The notes under the pieces: generated by a model
The model's input: the letters and a program-made list of their open reading frames with translations, nothing else
The model's database searches: none
What the model was told of the DNA's origin: nothing
NCBI GenBank assembly: GCA_018263365.1
Contig: JAANXI010000176.1
Coordinates: 1 to 16,159 of the forward strand
Direction: 5' to 3'
Length of the DNA: 16,159 nucleotides
Source: Fidelibacterota bacterium
GTDB taxonomy: Bacteria > Fidelibacterota > JAANXI01
Translations under genes and position numbers: made by a program
Part shown: positions 15,968-16,159 of the stretch, piece after piece
Position numbering within the stretch: position 1 is the stretch's first letter
Layout of the letters: each line of letters starts with the position of its first letter

Positions 15968-15987
15968 ACGATCATCCCGAATTTATT

Positions 15988-16009
15988 CGTTTCACATGAA
16001 GCGTTTTTT
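15988..16009 (+). terminator. Intrinsic terminator after the MBL hydrolase gene
   Basis: CGTTTC (15988-15993) and GAAGCG (15998-16003) form a 6-bp stem (one G-T pair) around an ACAT loop, followed at once by six T (16004-16009). It starts 21 bases after the stop codon. Confidence 0.75.
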
Positions 16010-16100
16010 ATCTCATCGTAGATACGTAATCAGATTTTTGAACTCTTTCTATTACCTGAATTGAGCGATTGTTGTGGATGAGATGTGCCAAGATGTTGAG

Positions 16101-16159
16101 ATGAAAAGGGTTTTGGGAAACCGAAGGCATACCCGGAGGGTCTGTCGAGGATTTCACGG
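16101..16159. repeat. Possible structured 12-bp-periodic repeat running off the window
   Basis: GGTTT-TGGG-AAACC (16109-16122) is a small perfect hairpin. It is followed by CCGAAGG (16121), CCGGAGG (16133) and TCGAGG (16145), spaced 12 bases apart; ACCC and GGGT (16131-16140) could also pair. A short open frame from ATG 16101 gives an arginine-rich string with no visible homology, so I read it as a non-coding repeat that is cut by the window end. Confidence 0.3.

Noticed and set aside
16101..16159. Start of a gene at ATG 16101
   Set aside because: No ribosome site, and the product is an arginine-rich repeat-like string dictated by the 12-base periodicity.

Overview
The window is chromosomal DNA of moderate GC from a Gram-negative bacterium. 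It encodes a DUF5916 outer-membrane barrel, a lipoprotein membrane-fusion subunit and secreted LPP20-type proteins. Three promoters fit the Bacteroidota-style layout TTG-N19-TAnnTTTG, exactly or with one or two mismatches, yet most genes also carry good Shine-Dalgarno sites (AAGGAG, AGGAG, GAGGTG). That combination suggests a member of the wider FCB group (for example a Calditrichota-, Balneolota-, Ignavibacteria- or Marinimicrobia-like lineage) rather than a core Bacteroides. The taxon is an inference. No rRNA, tRNA, CRISPR array, transposase or phage gene was seen.

Layout. (1) Positions 134-5848, minus strand: a probable operon or pair of operons. In transcription order it holds a secreted protein of unknown function (possibly DUF6175), an LPP20-like secreted protein with which it is translationally coupled, a DUF5916/CBM9-like outer-membrane protein, and a nitroreductase that keeps the substrate-binding triad of iodotyrosine deiodinase. 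(2) Positions 6115-7176, plus strand: a lone, divergent SAICAR synthetase (PurC-like). (3) Positions 7177-7387: a 211-bp compound palindrome built from short words repeated every 9-10 bp, lying between convergent genes. (4) Positions 7405-12846, minus strand: a tightly packed six-gene operon for an ABC-2 drug/xenobiotic exporter, with a TetR regulator, a HlyD lipoprotein, two separate ATPases and two permeases. Its order matches Escherichia coli cecR-ybhG-ybhF-ybhS-ybhR, with YbhF split into two proteins. A palindromic operator overlaps the promoter. (5) Positions 13086-14795, plus strand: a short alpha-glucan phosphorylase, divergent from the exporter operon, with its own promoter and an upstream palindrome. 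(6) Positions 15053-15967, plus strand: an MBL-fold hydrolase followed by a clear intrinsic terminator. A near-perfect CRP-type palindrome lies between it and the phosphorylase gene.

How the genes work together. The exporter operon is a self-contained unit: the regulator senses a ligand, releases the operator, and the two ATPases, two permeases and periplasmic adaptor are made together with overlapping ATGA junctions. The two ATPases appear to form one canonical and one degenerate ATP site. The 886-5848 cluster looks dedicated to the cell envelope. The other genes (PurC, phosphorylase, MBL hydrolase) are housekeeping or metabolic single-gene units. No intergenic gap exceeds 300 bases. Nothing here is clearly a new defence or mobile system. 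The best leads are the nested palindrome, the split asymmetric ATPase pair, the deiodinase-like enzyme and the regulatory palindromes.
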